Both the position numbers and the translations under genes were made by a program. A stretch of 64,000 nucleotides of DNA, from the IMG/VR virus record IMGVR_UViG_3300031722_000011, positions 1 through 64,000 of that record. One strand, 5' to 3'. The notes beneath the pieces are model-generated. The model was not told the DNA's origin and made no database searches. It saw nothing but the letters and a program-made list of their open reading frames with translations. Shown here in pieces: positions 53,185 to 63,700 of this stretch; the stretch's first letter is position 1, and each line of letters opens with the position of its first letter. The stretch comes from a virus.

Positions 53185-53667
53185 CTAGTCTTTTTCCAAT
53201 TCGTACTTTTCATCATCTAAAAATTGTATTCCTGTTTTTAATGGTTTATAATTTTTATTTAAATATTCAAATATTTCAACTAAAGATTTATTTAATTCTT
53301 CATTTTTCAATATTATTGAAAGCATCATTAAATTGTTGTCAGTATTTTTATTCAAAGGATTAGCTAATGCAAATATGTTAGAAATAAATCCTTCAAACAA
53401 ATTTATATCCATATGACCACGTTTTAATTGTGTTATTATTCCAGAATCAACCTTTGTCTTAGGAATCCATGCTAATTCACAATCTAATATATCAGCTAAG
53501 GCTTTTACCTCGGTATATCTAACTGTATCTCTATTCAATTTATTAGTAAAAGCATTTGTAGTAGTAGATATTCCATAATTATTTAACTTATCAATTATTT
53601 CGAAATATTTTAAATCACTATTGAATATATATTCTTTTAATTCTGTTTTTGTAGAGTTTTTATTCAT
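53185..53667 (-). CDS. Repressor-like helix-turn-helix protein
   Basis: 160 residues from ATG 53667, nine bases after AAGGAG. Residues about 15-65 (LKYFEIIDKLNNYGISTTTN, AFTNKLNRDTVRYTEVKALA, DILDCELAW) form a lambda-repressor-like helix-turn-helix. The C-terminal half is helical. It is divergent from the 53903 gene over a region with promoters on both strands, a possible lysogeny switch together with the antirepressor. Confidence 0.6.
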   Translation of the reverse strand: MNKNSTKTELKEYIFNSDLKYFEIIDKLNNYGISTTTNAFTNKLNRDTVRYTEVKALADILDCELAWIPKTKVDSGIITQLKRGHMDINLFEGFISNIFALANPLNKNTDNNLMMLSIILKNEELNKSLVEIFEYLNKNYKPLKTGIQFLDDEKYELEKD

Positions 53668-53684
53668 AAAAATCATCTCCTTAC

Positions 53685-53790
53685 ATTTATATTATAGCAC
53701 TAAGTGTCAATTGATACAAATATAAAAAATAATTACTAATACGTTGACAAGGTAACTAATGAGTGATATTATAAATACATAAGGTTGGTA
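53685..53790. promoter_or_regulatory. Divergent promoter region of the repressor-like gene
   Basis: Minus strand: TTGTAT, 17 bp, TATAAT ahead of the 53667 start. Plus strand: TTGACA at about 53743-53750 with an AT-rich -10 region. TCAATTGA, a perfect 8-bp palindrome, lies between and may be the operator core. Confidence 0.5.
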
Positions 53791-53902
53791 AACAAAACCA
53801 ATCTAATAAAAATAAGGCAATAACAAAAGTAGTTATCACCTAGTATATCGCAAATATTAGTATAACACATGTTAGAGTCTAATTCAAGGGAGATGTTGTA
53901 TT

Positions 53903-54601
53903 ATGGAAAATTTTATGCAAACAGGTTTGAAAAGAGAAGCAATAATTGAGAACAATGAAGTGAGCAAGTACATTAAAGAACTGCATAAAGAATACGATTG
54001 GTTTTGTCAGTTTTACGAAATAGAAGATGTAGATTTTATAGGTAATTATGAATTGTTCTTATCTTGTGGACATGTAGAATGGAATATTGATAGGCAAAAT
54101 TTTTATTCCATTAAAGAAAATCAATTATATAATTTCTTTAGAAGATTAAAAACTGGTATTTATAGAAGTATTTTAGTTAATGATAAAGAAGTATTAATTG
54201 ATGATGATAACCTTACAGATTGTTTGTATAAAACTTTAGTTGAAAAAATAGAAAACTCAAGTATTGTTATGGGTTGTGACTCCTTAAAAGTCATACATAT
54301 ATATGGAGAAATAAGTGAACTAAAAGGATATGATGAAATGTCATATTTTGAAATATTTACAAGACAATTTTTAAATAATGAATGTGGTGAAGATTTTGGA
54401 TTGATTGTTAAAAACGATCCTTATCAAAATGAGTTTAAGGATACTCAGTTTAAAGATGTTGATGACTATTATAAGAGATGTAGTAATATAGTATTTGCTG
54501 AATATGTAGAAGAAAACAAATCAATGAATGGCAATGCTATTAGAGTTCAGTATAAAGGACGAGATGGACAAGTATTGAGTGAGATATGGCAACCGATATA
54601 A
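53903..54601 (+). CDS. Hypothetical protein, 232 residues
   Basis: Soluble alpha/beta, acidic (QFYEIEDVDFIGNYELFLSC; MSYFEIFTRQFLNNECGEDF). GGGAGATG upstream. No family recognised. It is transcribed away from the repressor-like gene, so it may be under its control. Confidence 0.5.
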   Translation: MENFMQTGLKREAIIENNEVSKYIKELHKEYDWFCQFYEIEDVDFIGNYELFLSCGHVEWNIDRQNFYSIKENQLYNFFRRLKTGIYRSILVNDKEVLIDDDNLTDCLYKTLVEKIENSSIVMGCDSLKVIHIYGEISELKGYDEMSYFEIFTRQFLNNECGEDFGLIVKNDPYQNEFKDTQFKDVDDYYKRCSNIVFAEYVEENKSMNGNAIRVQYKGRDGQVLSEIWQPI

Positions 54602-54610
54602 AATTAAATA

Positions 54611-54638
54611 TTGTTTAAATGAATAAATATGGTATAAT
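54611..54638 (+). promoter_or_regulatory. Promoter of small RNA 3
   Basis: TTGTTT at 54611-54616, 16-bp spacer, TATAAT at 54633-54638 with a TGG extended -10. Confidence 0.6.
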
Positions 54639-54644
54639 TAGAGT

Positions 54645-54753
54645 ATAATAAAAGAAAAAGGACGATTGCTCGTCCTATGTATCTCAGCCAGATGTAGGCT
54701 CTAATTTAAGTATTCGGCTCTTTACTTCAGAATATTTATAATTAGAGTCTTTA
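54645..54753 (+). ncRNA. Small RNA 3, candidate type I antitoxin
   Basis: About 109 nt, ending at GGCTCTAATT/AATTAGAGTC (54697-54749) then TTTATT. It overlaps the last ten or so codons of peptide 3. Its 5' region (TAGAGTATAATAAAAGAAAA) aligns with small RNA 2, and its first hairpin (54659-54676) is the terminator of the peptide 3 mRNA on the other strand. Confidence 0.65.
54659..54676 (-). terminator. Terminator of the peptide 3 mRNA
   Basis: AGGACGA/TCGTCCT, 7 bp, followed on the minus strand by TTTTTCTTTT. Confidence 0.75.
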
Positions 54754-54901
54754 TTATGTCTTGGTTAACACCATTTACAATAGCTTTAGATATCGAGTCT
54801 AATGCTAAAATAAACAATATAACTTTCCAAAGGCTTAATCCATTCTTTTTAACTGAAACTGGTTTAGTTTCGTAATCCAAATGAATACGTCTCTCTTTCA
54901 T
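54722..54901 (-). CDS. Small membrane peptide 3, candidate type I toxin
   Basis: 59 residues from ATG 54901 after GGAGGAGGTGA. Basic N-terminus (MKERRIHLDYETKPVSVKKN) then one membrane helix (LWKVILFILALDSISKAIV). The leader has a perfect 13-bp hairpin (CCAAAGTATTTTA/TAAAATACTTTGG; 54957-54969 with 54916-54928) whose 3' end runs into the ribosome site. A convergent small RNA overlaps its 3' end. Toxicity is inferred from architecture. Confidence 0.6.
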   Translation of the reverse strand: MKERRIHLDYETKPVSVKKNGLSLWKVILFILALDSISKAIVNGVNQDIIKTLIINILK

Positions 54902-55488
54902 CAAAATCACCTCCTCCAAAGTATTTTACCTTAAAAATAACTTATTATATCTAAGATAAAATACTTTGGATTATGGTCGTTAGAACCATGAAAGACTACG
55001 TGATTTACTATATTGTTATAGATATTAATCTAATGTTTTAAGGTTTAATTTTGGACATGATTTGTTCAAATTCATTTTTCATAACATTTCATTTTTAACC
55101 CTTTATCTATTTTAATACAGTGAATACATTATACCATAAATTTGAAAATATAGATATTATTATTTTAATGAATTGATATTATAGGAATTGAAGAAAAGAA
55201 ATTTAGAGATAACTTTATGCATACATAACGGAATTTGAGGATAAAATTAATATAATTATTGAATTAAATGGTGAAAGACAAGAATATATTTTGGAAATAG
55301 CTTAATTAATTTAATGGTTATTTAGAGTTGATTATAGGCAGAAATGCTTTATAATATAGATATGGAAGAAATAGATGTGGAATAAGGTTCGAAACTTATA
55401 TTACATTGAACGGGCTATCTCCAATTAGCTTTTCTTCCTTTTTATTAATATTGGAGAAATAAATTAAATTATATTGGAGGAATTTAGG
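54902..55488. other. Leader of peptide 3 and of the GIY-YIG gene
   Basis: Minus side: the 13-bp leader hairpin (54916-54969) and an extended -10 promoter candidate (TGGTATAAT at 55136-55128). Plus side: a possible coding remnant near 55230-55303 (FEDKINIIIELNGERQEYIL, no start) and the hairpin leader 55412-55488 of the endonuclease gene. No complete gene. Confidence 0.5.
55412..55488 (+). promoter_or_regulatory. Hairpin leader of the GIY-YIG/NUMOD1 gene
   Basis: GCTA (55414-55417) and TAGC (55426-55429) close a loop TCTCCAAT (55418-55425), exactly complementary to ATTGGAGA at 55450-55457 and, over seven bases, to ATTGGAG at 55473-55479 within the Shine-Dalgarno site GGAGG. Confidence 0.6.
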
Positions 55489-56736
55489 ATGAACATAGGT
55501 AACTTAGAAGTATATGGAATTATATATAAAGTTGAAAATTTAGTTAATGGAAAAGTTTATATTGGACAAACTACAGAAGATAAAGGATTTGATGGACGAT
55601 ATTGTAGAAAAGGAGAAGATGTAGAAAGAGTTTATAAACAGAATAAAAGATTAAAAGAGTTAGGATTAAGTTATAATAAACATTTATTAAGTTCTATAGA
55701 AAAGTATGGTTTTGATAATTTTAAAGTAGATAAAGAACTTGATTATGCCTTTAGTCGCAATGAATTAAATATAAAAGAACAATGTTGGATAAGTATTTTT
55801 AACAGTTTTAATAATGGATATAATAATAATCATGGAGGAGCTGGGAATTCAGGATATGAAGGGCTAAAAGGAATAGATAATCCTATGAGTAGAGAAGTTG
55901 TACAATTATCTTTAGAAGGAATTTTTATAAAAACGTGGGACTGTATGGAATATGTTTCTCAAGCATTAAATATAAATAAAGCACATATATGTGGAGTATG
56001 TAATAATACTTATGGAAGAAAATCAACTGGTGGTTATATGTTTATGTATAAAGAAGATTATCAAAAACTAACTAATAAGGATACTATACATTATAATAAC
56101 GAAATTGGAGAATATAACAAAGAACCAGTTATGCAATTAGATTTGAACGGTAAATTTATTCAAGAATTTAACTCTATTTCAGAAGCTAGTAGATTAGTAA
56201 ATGGAGCAACAATAGCAAAGATATCTAAGTGTTGTAAAAAAGAGAGAAAGTCGAATGGTGGTTTCATATGGATATATAAAAAAGATTATTCTGATAACAA
56301 CACGTATTCATGGAATGGCATACACAACGGAAAATCAAAAGAAGTTATACAATTATCTCTGAATGGTGATTTTATAAGTGAATATTCTTCTATTACTGAA
56401 GCTTCTAAATTTGTAAAAAATACATCAGTAAGTAAAATATCAAAATGTTGTAATGGAAATTCAAAATCTCATGCAAGTTATATATGGGTATTTAAAAATG
56501 ATTATAATAAAGACATCAATTATAAGTTAGATACAAAACATACTGGAAAATCTAAAAAAATAATTAAATTATCATTGAATGGAGATTTTTTAAATGAATA
56601 TGATTCAGCAAAAGAAGCCGAAGAAAGTAATAATATATCAAGAAAAGCGATAACTAAATGTTGTAGTGGAAAAAGTAAAACATCAGGAGGATATATTTGG
56701 AAATATAAAGAAGATTATAATAAAATAGCAATATAA
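55489..56736 (+). CDS. GIY-YIG homing endonuclease with four NUMOD1 repeats
   Basis: 415 residues from ATG 55489, eight bases after GGAGG. GIIYKVEN and KVYIGQTT form GIY-YIG; the Arg in FDGRY and Glu in NIKEQCWI complete the core. From residue 125 on, four repeats of about 55-75 residues share VIQLSLNG-FI-E-[FY], S-I-[ST]-EA, ISKCC, and GG[FY]IW-YK-DY, the NUMOD1 DNA-binding module. It is a free-standing homing gene in the tail-region insert. Confidence 0.8.
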   Translation: MNIGNLEVYGIIYKVENLVNGKVYIGQTTEDKGFDGRYCRKGEDVERVYKQNKRLKELGLSYNKHLLSSIEKYGFDNFKVDKELDYAFSRNELNIKEQCWISIFNSFNNGYNNNHGGAGNSGYEGLKGIDNPMSREVVQLSLEGIFIKTWDCMEYVSQALNINKAHICGVCNNTYGRKSTGGYMFMYKEDYQKLTNKDTIHYNNEIGEYNKEPVMQLDLNGKFIQEFNSISEASRLVNGATIAKISKCCKKERKSNGGFIWIYKKDYSDNNTYSWNGIHNGKSKEVIQLSLNGDFISEYSSITEASKFVKNTSVSKISKCCNGNSKSHASYIWVFKNDYNKDINYKLDTKHTGKSKKIIKLSLNGDFLNEYDSAKEAEESNNISRKAITKCCSGKSKTSGGYIWKYKEDYNKIAI

Positions 56737-56794
56737 AATGATTGGAATAATTATCTAACATATGGTATATTATACTATAAGAGGTGATTATACT

Positions 56795-57076
56795 ATGGGA
56801 TTAAATCAAATTATTTTTTTGTTAATTATTTTAATTGTTATAAGTTGTATTATATGGCAATTATTTAAAAGTAGACAGTTATTTTTAGCAGGATTTATAT
56901 TAAATTCTAATTCATATATATTATATTTATTTTCTTTAATAGTTCCGTTAGTAGGAATTATAGTTGGTTCTATAAAGATTAGCAAAGATGATAATTATAA
57001 TAGAAATGTAGGGATTAATTGTATAATATTAAGCATAGTATCAACTATTATAGGGATAATAATTATTACAAAATAG
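56795..57076 (+). CDS. Membrane protein with three predicted spans
   Basis: 93 residues from ATG 56795 after AGAGGTGATT. Hydrophobic segments at about 4-22 (QIIFLLIILIVISCIIW), 35-60 and 72-92. Size and topology could suit a holin, but no endolysin gene is beside it, so the function stays open. A terminator follows. Confidence 0.5.
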   Translation: MGLNQIIFLLIILIVISCIIWQLFKSRQLFLAGFILNSNSYILYLFSLIVPLVGIIVGSIKISKDDNYNRNVGINCIILSIVSTIIGIIIITK

Positions 57077-57105
57077 GAATATGAAAATAATATAATAATT
57101 TAGAT

Positions 57106-57131
57106 AAGACTTAGTAAATCTAGGTCTTTTT
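57106..57131 (+). terminator. Terminator
   Basis: AAGACTTAG/CTAGGTCTT then TTTTATT. Confidence 0.75.
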
Positions 57132-57162
57132 ATTATGTAAAAAATAAAGGAGAAATGTATAA

Positions 57163-57696
57163 ATGGGAATTTTAGAAAAACACCAAAAGTCAAATATTAG
57201 ATATTCAAATAAAGATATAACATTTTTTGAACCTACTGATGAACAATTAAAAGAAGTAAAAGAAATCATTGAAAATAACATTACAATGATAAATGAACTA
57301 ACAGTAAATCAAGAATTAGATACAAAAAGTATAAGATTTATTATTCGTGAATTAACCAACATTGGTGCAGAAATAGACGAATTTACAGATGAAGAATTAT
57401 TAAATAAATTAAATGATGGTGATAGAATTTTAAAACTTTTATTAAGAGAAGTGCAAAAATTTGTTAATGAAGTAGTAGATGACATATTAGATGAACAAAT
57501 TGAAAATGTAAAAGCTTTTAATACCTTAATTAATATTTTAAATAGTAAGCAAGATATTAAAATATTAGAAACAAAAGTAAATAAATTCTTTAAAAGGAAT
57601 AAAATAAACATGAAATTTGAGGAATTGAAAGATTTTAAAAATAATCCAGAAAAAGCACAAGAATTAATAAATAAATTAAATATAAAAACTAAGTAA
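57163..57696 (+). CDS. Tail assembly chaperone candidate
   Basis: 177 residues, AAAGGAG upstream. Acidic and helical (NELTVNQELDTKSIRFIIRE; DEQIENVKAFNTLINILNSK) and directly ahead of the tape measure gene, the usual place for tail chaperones. No second frameshifted partner is evident. Its stop is inside the following terminator. Confidence 0.6.
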   Translation: MGILEKHQKSNIRYSNKDITFFEPTDEQLKEVKEIIENNITMINELTVNQELDTKSIRFIIRELTNIGAEIDEFTDEELLNKLNDGDRILKLLLREVQKFVNEVVDDILDEQIENVKAFNTLINILNSKQDIKILETKVNKFFKRNKINMKFEELKDFKNNPEKAQELINKLNIKTK

Positions 57697-57730
57697 AGAA
57701 GTGCCAAATAATCGGTACTTCTTTTATTTT
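57696..57730 (+). terminator. Terminator between chaperone and tape measure genes
   Basis: AAGAAGTGCC/GGTACTTCTT, then TTATTTTT. Confidence 0.75.
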
Positions 57731-57756
57731 TGAAATGAAAGGAGAAAAGATTATAA

Positions 57757-60700
57757 ATGGCAGGACAATATAAAAATTCAATTAGCTTAGGTATAAAATT
57801 ACAACCTACTAGTGAGGTACAAATAGAATTAAAAACTGCAATAGAACAATTGAATAAAAATTCCAGTATAGATTTAAAAATAGATACAACACAAATAAAT
57901 CAATCTTTAAAAGATTTTTCAAGTACTTTAATGAATGTTGGAGATCAATTAAAATCACATTTTAATATGCATGGTGTAAGTGATGAGATTGATATGTTAC
58001 AAAAAAAGATTACAAAAGTCAAAGGAAGTTCCTTAGATATTGGAGATGGTTCAAAGGGATTTGATGAACTTCAACAACGTGCTAAGGTAATTAGGGAAAC
58101 TGTTGATGAATTAGCTAAAATCAGTTTTAATACAACAAAAAGTGGTTCAGTTAAAGACGCAAGTATTACGTATACTGATAATATGGGAAAACTTGTAACC
58201 GAAACGATGAAATGGAAAAATGTTTCTGGAGATGCTGAAAATGAAGTTAAAAGAGTATTTACTACTACTAATATAGCAGTTAGTGAAAATATTAAAACAT
58301 TAGAAAATTATAAGCAAAAACTAGAAGAAACTAAATCTAAAATGCAATCTAGTTTGAATACATTATCAAGTAATTCAAAAAACAGTAATAATCTTAATGG
58401 GTTCATAGATGAATCTGTAATAAAAAGTATACAGTCACGATTGAATTCTATTAATACAAATACTGCCGATAGTGAGATTAAGGAATTACAAAATACTATT
58501 AAAAACTTAGGTAGTAGTGAGTCACAAATAGTAAGAGTTCAAAATGCAATATTGAAGCTAGAAAATGGATTGACTAACCTACGTGGAAAATATTCTGGAT
58601 TAGTGGGGGACTCAAGTTCTAAGGCTGAATTGTCAAATTATATTTCTCAAATAGAAAATCTTAAAAAGGTATTATCTAGTTTAAATAATGGAGATAGTTT
58701 GAATGGAGCTAAAATATCTCAAGAAATAGGAAAAGGAACTAATGCTAGTAGAGAATTAAGTACGGCAGTTAAAAACTCATCCAATGCACTTAAGCTTGCA
58801 ACTACAGACAGTGAATCATTTGGACAAAGCATAAGAAGAACCCTAAGCAATGCAGGCATTTACATGGGAACTTATCAAGCTATAAACATGATTACTAGTG
58901 CTTTAAAAGATGGTATAAAAAATATAATAGACATAGATACACAAATGCGTGATTTAGCTAAGGTTAGTAGTGCAACTACAGAACAACTATCAAAGTTTTC
59001 ACAAGTAGCAAATAAAATAGCAATAAATGTTGGAACTTCTACTGAATCTGTAATATCTGCTACAACTTATTATAGCAAACTAGGATATTCTATAGAAGAA
59101 GCAAGCAAACGTGCAGAAAAAGCTAGTATATTTGCAAATGTTGCAGATATGGGAATAGATGATGCGTCAAAGGCTTTAATAACTATTCAAAAGGGTTTTG
59201 ATTTAAATAGTTTAGAAGATATGAATAGAGTAATGGACGTAGCAAATGCAGTAGGAAATAACTATTCATCAACTTCTCAAAATGTTGCCGAAGGTTTAAG
59301 GCGTATGGGTAATGCTATGAAAGAAGCAGGAAATAGTTATGAGCAATCAGTAGGTTTATTTGTAGCTGGTAATGCTTCGGTTCAAGATGCTGAAGTTGTA
59401 GGAAATGCCATCAAAACAATAACTATGAGATTACGTGGAATGAAGACCGAAATAGATGAAACAGGCATCCCTGCAACCAAATTAAGACAAGCAATTAAAG
59501 ATGTGACAGCAACAACTGGGCAAGAAATTGATATTATGAAGGATGATAATACATTCAAATCTACTTATCAACAAATGACTGAATTATCGCAAGTTTATCC
59601 AAAATTAACAGATGCTCAAAGGTCTTATTTACAATATGTAATTGCTGGTCAAAGGCAAGGAAATATTTTTAGTGGTATGATGACTAACATGAAAGAAGGA
59701 ACAGACGCTTACACGACTGCATTGAACTCAAATGGATCAGCTATGCGTGAACAACAAATTTTTATGAATAGTATTGAAGGTAAACTAAACAAATTAAAAG
59801 AAACATTTAAGCAATTTTGGGTATCAACGATATCAAGTGATTCTGTAAAAAATATGGTTGATGGATTAACTAGTGTAGTTTCAATTTTTGGGAATTTGCC
59901 CAGTATTGTAGGACTTGCAACTACTGCTTTTTTAATATTCAAAGGACAAGCAATAATAGGTGCTATTAGTGGATTAATGCAATATGCCACAACATTAACT
60001 TCAGTTATATCAAGAGTAGGTTTAATGAAAATTGCAATTGGCGAATTAAGCATTGCTATGTCTACGAATCCTTTTGGTTTATTAGCAATAGGTATAACTA
60101 CAGCAGTTATTGCATTAGATTTATTTGGAACATCTACAGAACAAGCTAAACAAAAAAATGAAGAATTATTAAAAAGTATTCAACAAAGTAAAACTGATAT
60201 TAGTTCATTGGAACAATTAAAAACCCAATATGAAAATTTAAATAAAGAATTAGATAATGGAAGTCTTTCTACGGAACAAGCAAAGCAAAAGAAACAAGAA
60301 TTATCAGGAGTATATCAAAAATTAATCCAACTAGCACCAGAATTAGAAGGTTTATTGAACAGTGAAAGTGAAGATTACAAAAATCAATCAAAAGCTATTC
60401 AAAATATAATTGATTTAAAAAAACAAGAAATGGCTTTGAAGTCTGAAAAATATTTTGATGATAATAGTATCAGTGATAAAACCATACAACAAAAAATAGA
60501 ACAAATGAAGAGATATAGACAAATGATGGAGTCTAATGCGAAATACGCAACGATGTCTGATGAAGAATTAAAAAATAATAATGCACTTGGTTGGAGTAGT
60601 GGAGATACTGTCAGGGATCAAAATAAACATTCAGAATTACAGAATAAACAGAAACTTATGGATATAAATCAAGAATTACAAACCATTATGACAAATTATA

Positions 60701-63700
60701 ATACTCTCAATGGTATGGGTTTAAAAAGTCCAATAAGTAATGAAATGATTAATAGTATAAAAGAAGCATCATCAAGCATGGATGTTTATGGTAAAGAAAT
60801 AAAAACTACATCATCAAATGCTAATAGTAATACTAAATTAGTTTCTGAGGCTATGAATCAAATAAGACAGGGTTCTTCGGTAAGTTCGGAAACTATTAGT
60901 AAAATATCACAATCGTATCCTAACTTAGGTATAAATGCAAGTAATGCAAAGCAAAAAATTCAAGAATTAAATAAAGCAATTTCTGATACCCCAAGTGTAG
61001 ATGACCAAACAAATAAAGAACAAGAAAATGCAAATGCTATAGCAAATGCTACTAAAGAATATGGAAAATCTACAGAAGCAATTGCCAAAATGCAAGGATA
61101 TCTTGATAAAATTAATAAAACACATTCGTTAACACCGACTCTTGTTACACAAATCTCTAAGGCTTATCCTGAATTAGCGAGTCAAGTTGGAAATGTAACA
61201 CAACTTGAAGAGTCGTTAAAACAAAAGATACAAGAACAAGCAGATTCTCAGTTGGCTAACTATGAAATCATGATGGGATCAGACCAAGAATTTTATTCAC
61301 AAAAAATAAAAAACAATCAAAGCTTTGAAGATTCGCTTAATGCATTTCTAAATTCATTTGTGACTAATAGTGAAGATGCTTACAATATTGACACAAATAA
61401 TTACAAAACACTAAATGAACTTAAGCAAGGCATTCAGGGAGATTTTGGCGAATCGATTAATCAATGGCTTAGTCAGTATGTTGATACATCTGTAAAAGGA
61501 TATTCTATTGATCTAAGTAATTTTAAAAGTTTAGCAGATGCGAAACAAGGTATATTAAAAATACTTAAAGGTGAAATGGATAAACTTAATCAAGCTATGG
61601 CGACTATGACTAAAAATATAGCAGACCAAGCCAAAGCTATAGATAATGCTAAAAGTAGTGATGTTAACTCTCTAAATTCAGAAAAGCTATATGGTAAAGA
61701 TATTCAAGCGTTAGAAAGTTTAGCTGATAAACAAAAACAAGTACAAGGTGGAATTAATGATTTTAATGCTAGTTTTGATAAGTTCGGAATAGCTGAAAAA
61801 GGTCTTAGTGGTGGAAGTATAGGTAATGGTGGGACTGGAACACCAGCTAAAGACACCTCGAAAGCAGATGCTAAAAAAGCAGAAAAAGAACTTGAAGATT
61901 CTGAAAAGAAAATGATTGATAATATCACTGATGCTTATAATAAAGCAAAAGATATCATATCGAATGATATTGAAGAAATAGATGCTAAAATAACTGGATT
62001 AGGTGATATAGATGATTCTAATTTTACTCAAAAAGTTTCACTTGTAAATGATAAAATAGGTGAACAAAAGAAAATAGTAGATGAAGCTGATAAACAGTTA
62101 CAAGCTTTAAAAAACACAACAGTAACTACAGCAGATGCACAAGAAAGTCTAGAAAATGCGACACTTAAAGCATCGAAAGAATTACGGCAAGAAAGTTTAG
62201 AAGTAGCAAAACTTCAATCAGAAATCGAAAAAACTGATATTGATGAATTAAAGAAGATGTATGAAGACCAAAAGAGCATTGAAACTGAAACTTTAGAAGC
62301 TAATCAAAAAGCACAAACAGATAAAATAGAATCTATTAAGCAAGCACAAGAAGATGCACATAACCAAATAATGAATGATTATGAAGATGAATTAACTGCT
62401 TTAGATAACAAATCTAAGAAATTAGATGAAGATAATGACAAAATAGAAAGAGCTAATGAATTAGAAAAAGAGAAAAATGATTTATTAGAGAAGCAAAAAG
62501 AGTTAAGTAACTTAGAATCACAAAAGACTGTAAAAACTTTAAAACAGGATAGTTCAGGGGCATGGTCATATGTAGGTGAAGTAGACACTACTGCTATAGC
62601 AACTAAACAAAAAGAAGTTACAGAAGCTCAAAAAACTCTCGATGATACAAATAGAAAAAATGCTTTAGATGATGCAAAAAAAGAAATAGAAGATAAAAAA
62701 ACTGTTATTGAAGCAGAAAAAACAGCAGAAGATGACTTGTATAAAAAGAAAAAAGAATATTTAGATAAGTATTCAGATGATTTGAAAGAATCACAAGATA
62801 GAGATACGAAGCGTCTCGAGAATAATTATTCCGACATTGAAAAAATGGCAAAAGATACATTAAAAAAATTAGAAGAAGAACACAATAATGATTGGAATGC
62901 TATTTCAGATTCAATTTCGCTTACATTAACTAGAACTAAGAAAGCATTAGAAGACTTAACTACATTAAGAGCCAATTTTACAACATCAGAAGCAAATGAT
63001 GCTATTAATAGTGGAGATGTATCAGGATATGTAACAAAAAATAAGGATAAAATGAATCTAAAAGCAAATGTAGATGAAAGTGACATAGATGCTCATTTAA
63101 GTGCTATTAGTGATAATGCAGATGAGGCTACTACTTCAATTACCATATTAAATAAAACCTATGATGAGTTATTATCTAAGAAAAGTATTAGTAATATAAC
63201 CGAAGCTGATATTAATGATAAAAAAGTACAAGTTCAAAAAACGGTGGATATAGACAATGAGGGCTTAACTAATACTCTAAATAATTTAAAAACTATTAAT
63301 GCTACAATTGAAGCAGAAATAGATTCTCACTATGCAAAATTACTTGATAAACAAAATATATCGCAACAAAGTGAAATGGACAGTTTAAAGGTTTTTGCAG
63401 AAGAATATACTACTTATTATAATAAATTTTTAGAATTAGTACAAACAGTTAATGACTTTAGGTTTAATAATATTGTAGTTAATGTGCAAAGTTCAGTAGA
63501 TAATGTATTACAAGGATTAGAAGTTATTGCAAAAGCTTATGAAAAATATGCTAAAGCCTATAATATTATGCATCCAAAAGACAAGATTTCATCCAGCGTA
63601 GATATATCAGATGTGCAAAGTGCAAATAATACATATAAGCAATCTGTAACAGGCTATCAAGCTAATGTATTAGCATCTTATTCAACAGAGTCATTTGAAA

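Noticed and set aside
55230-55303. Coding-like stretch ending in EYILEIA
   Set aside because: No start codon and an upstream stop; at most a remnant.
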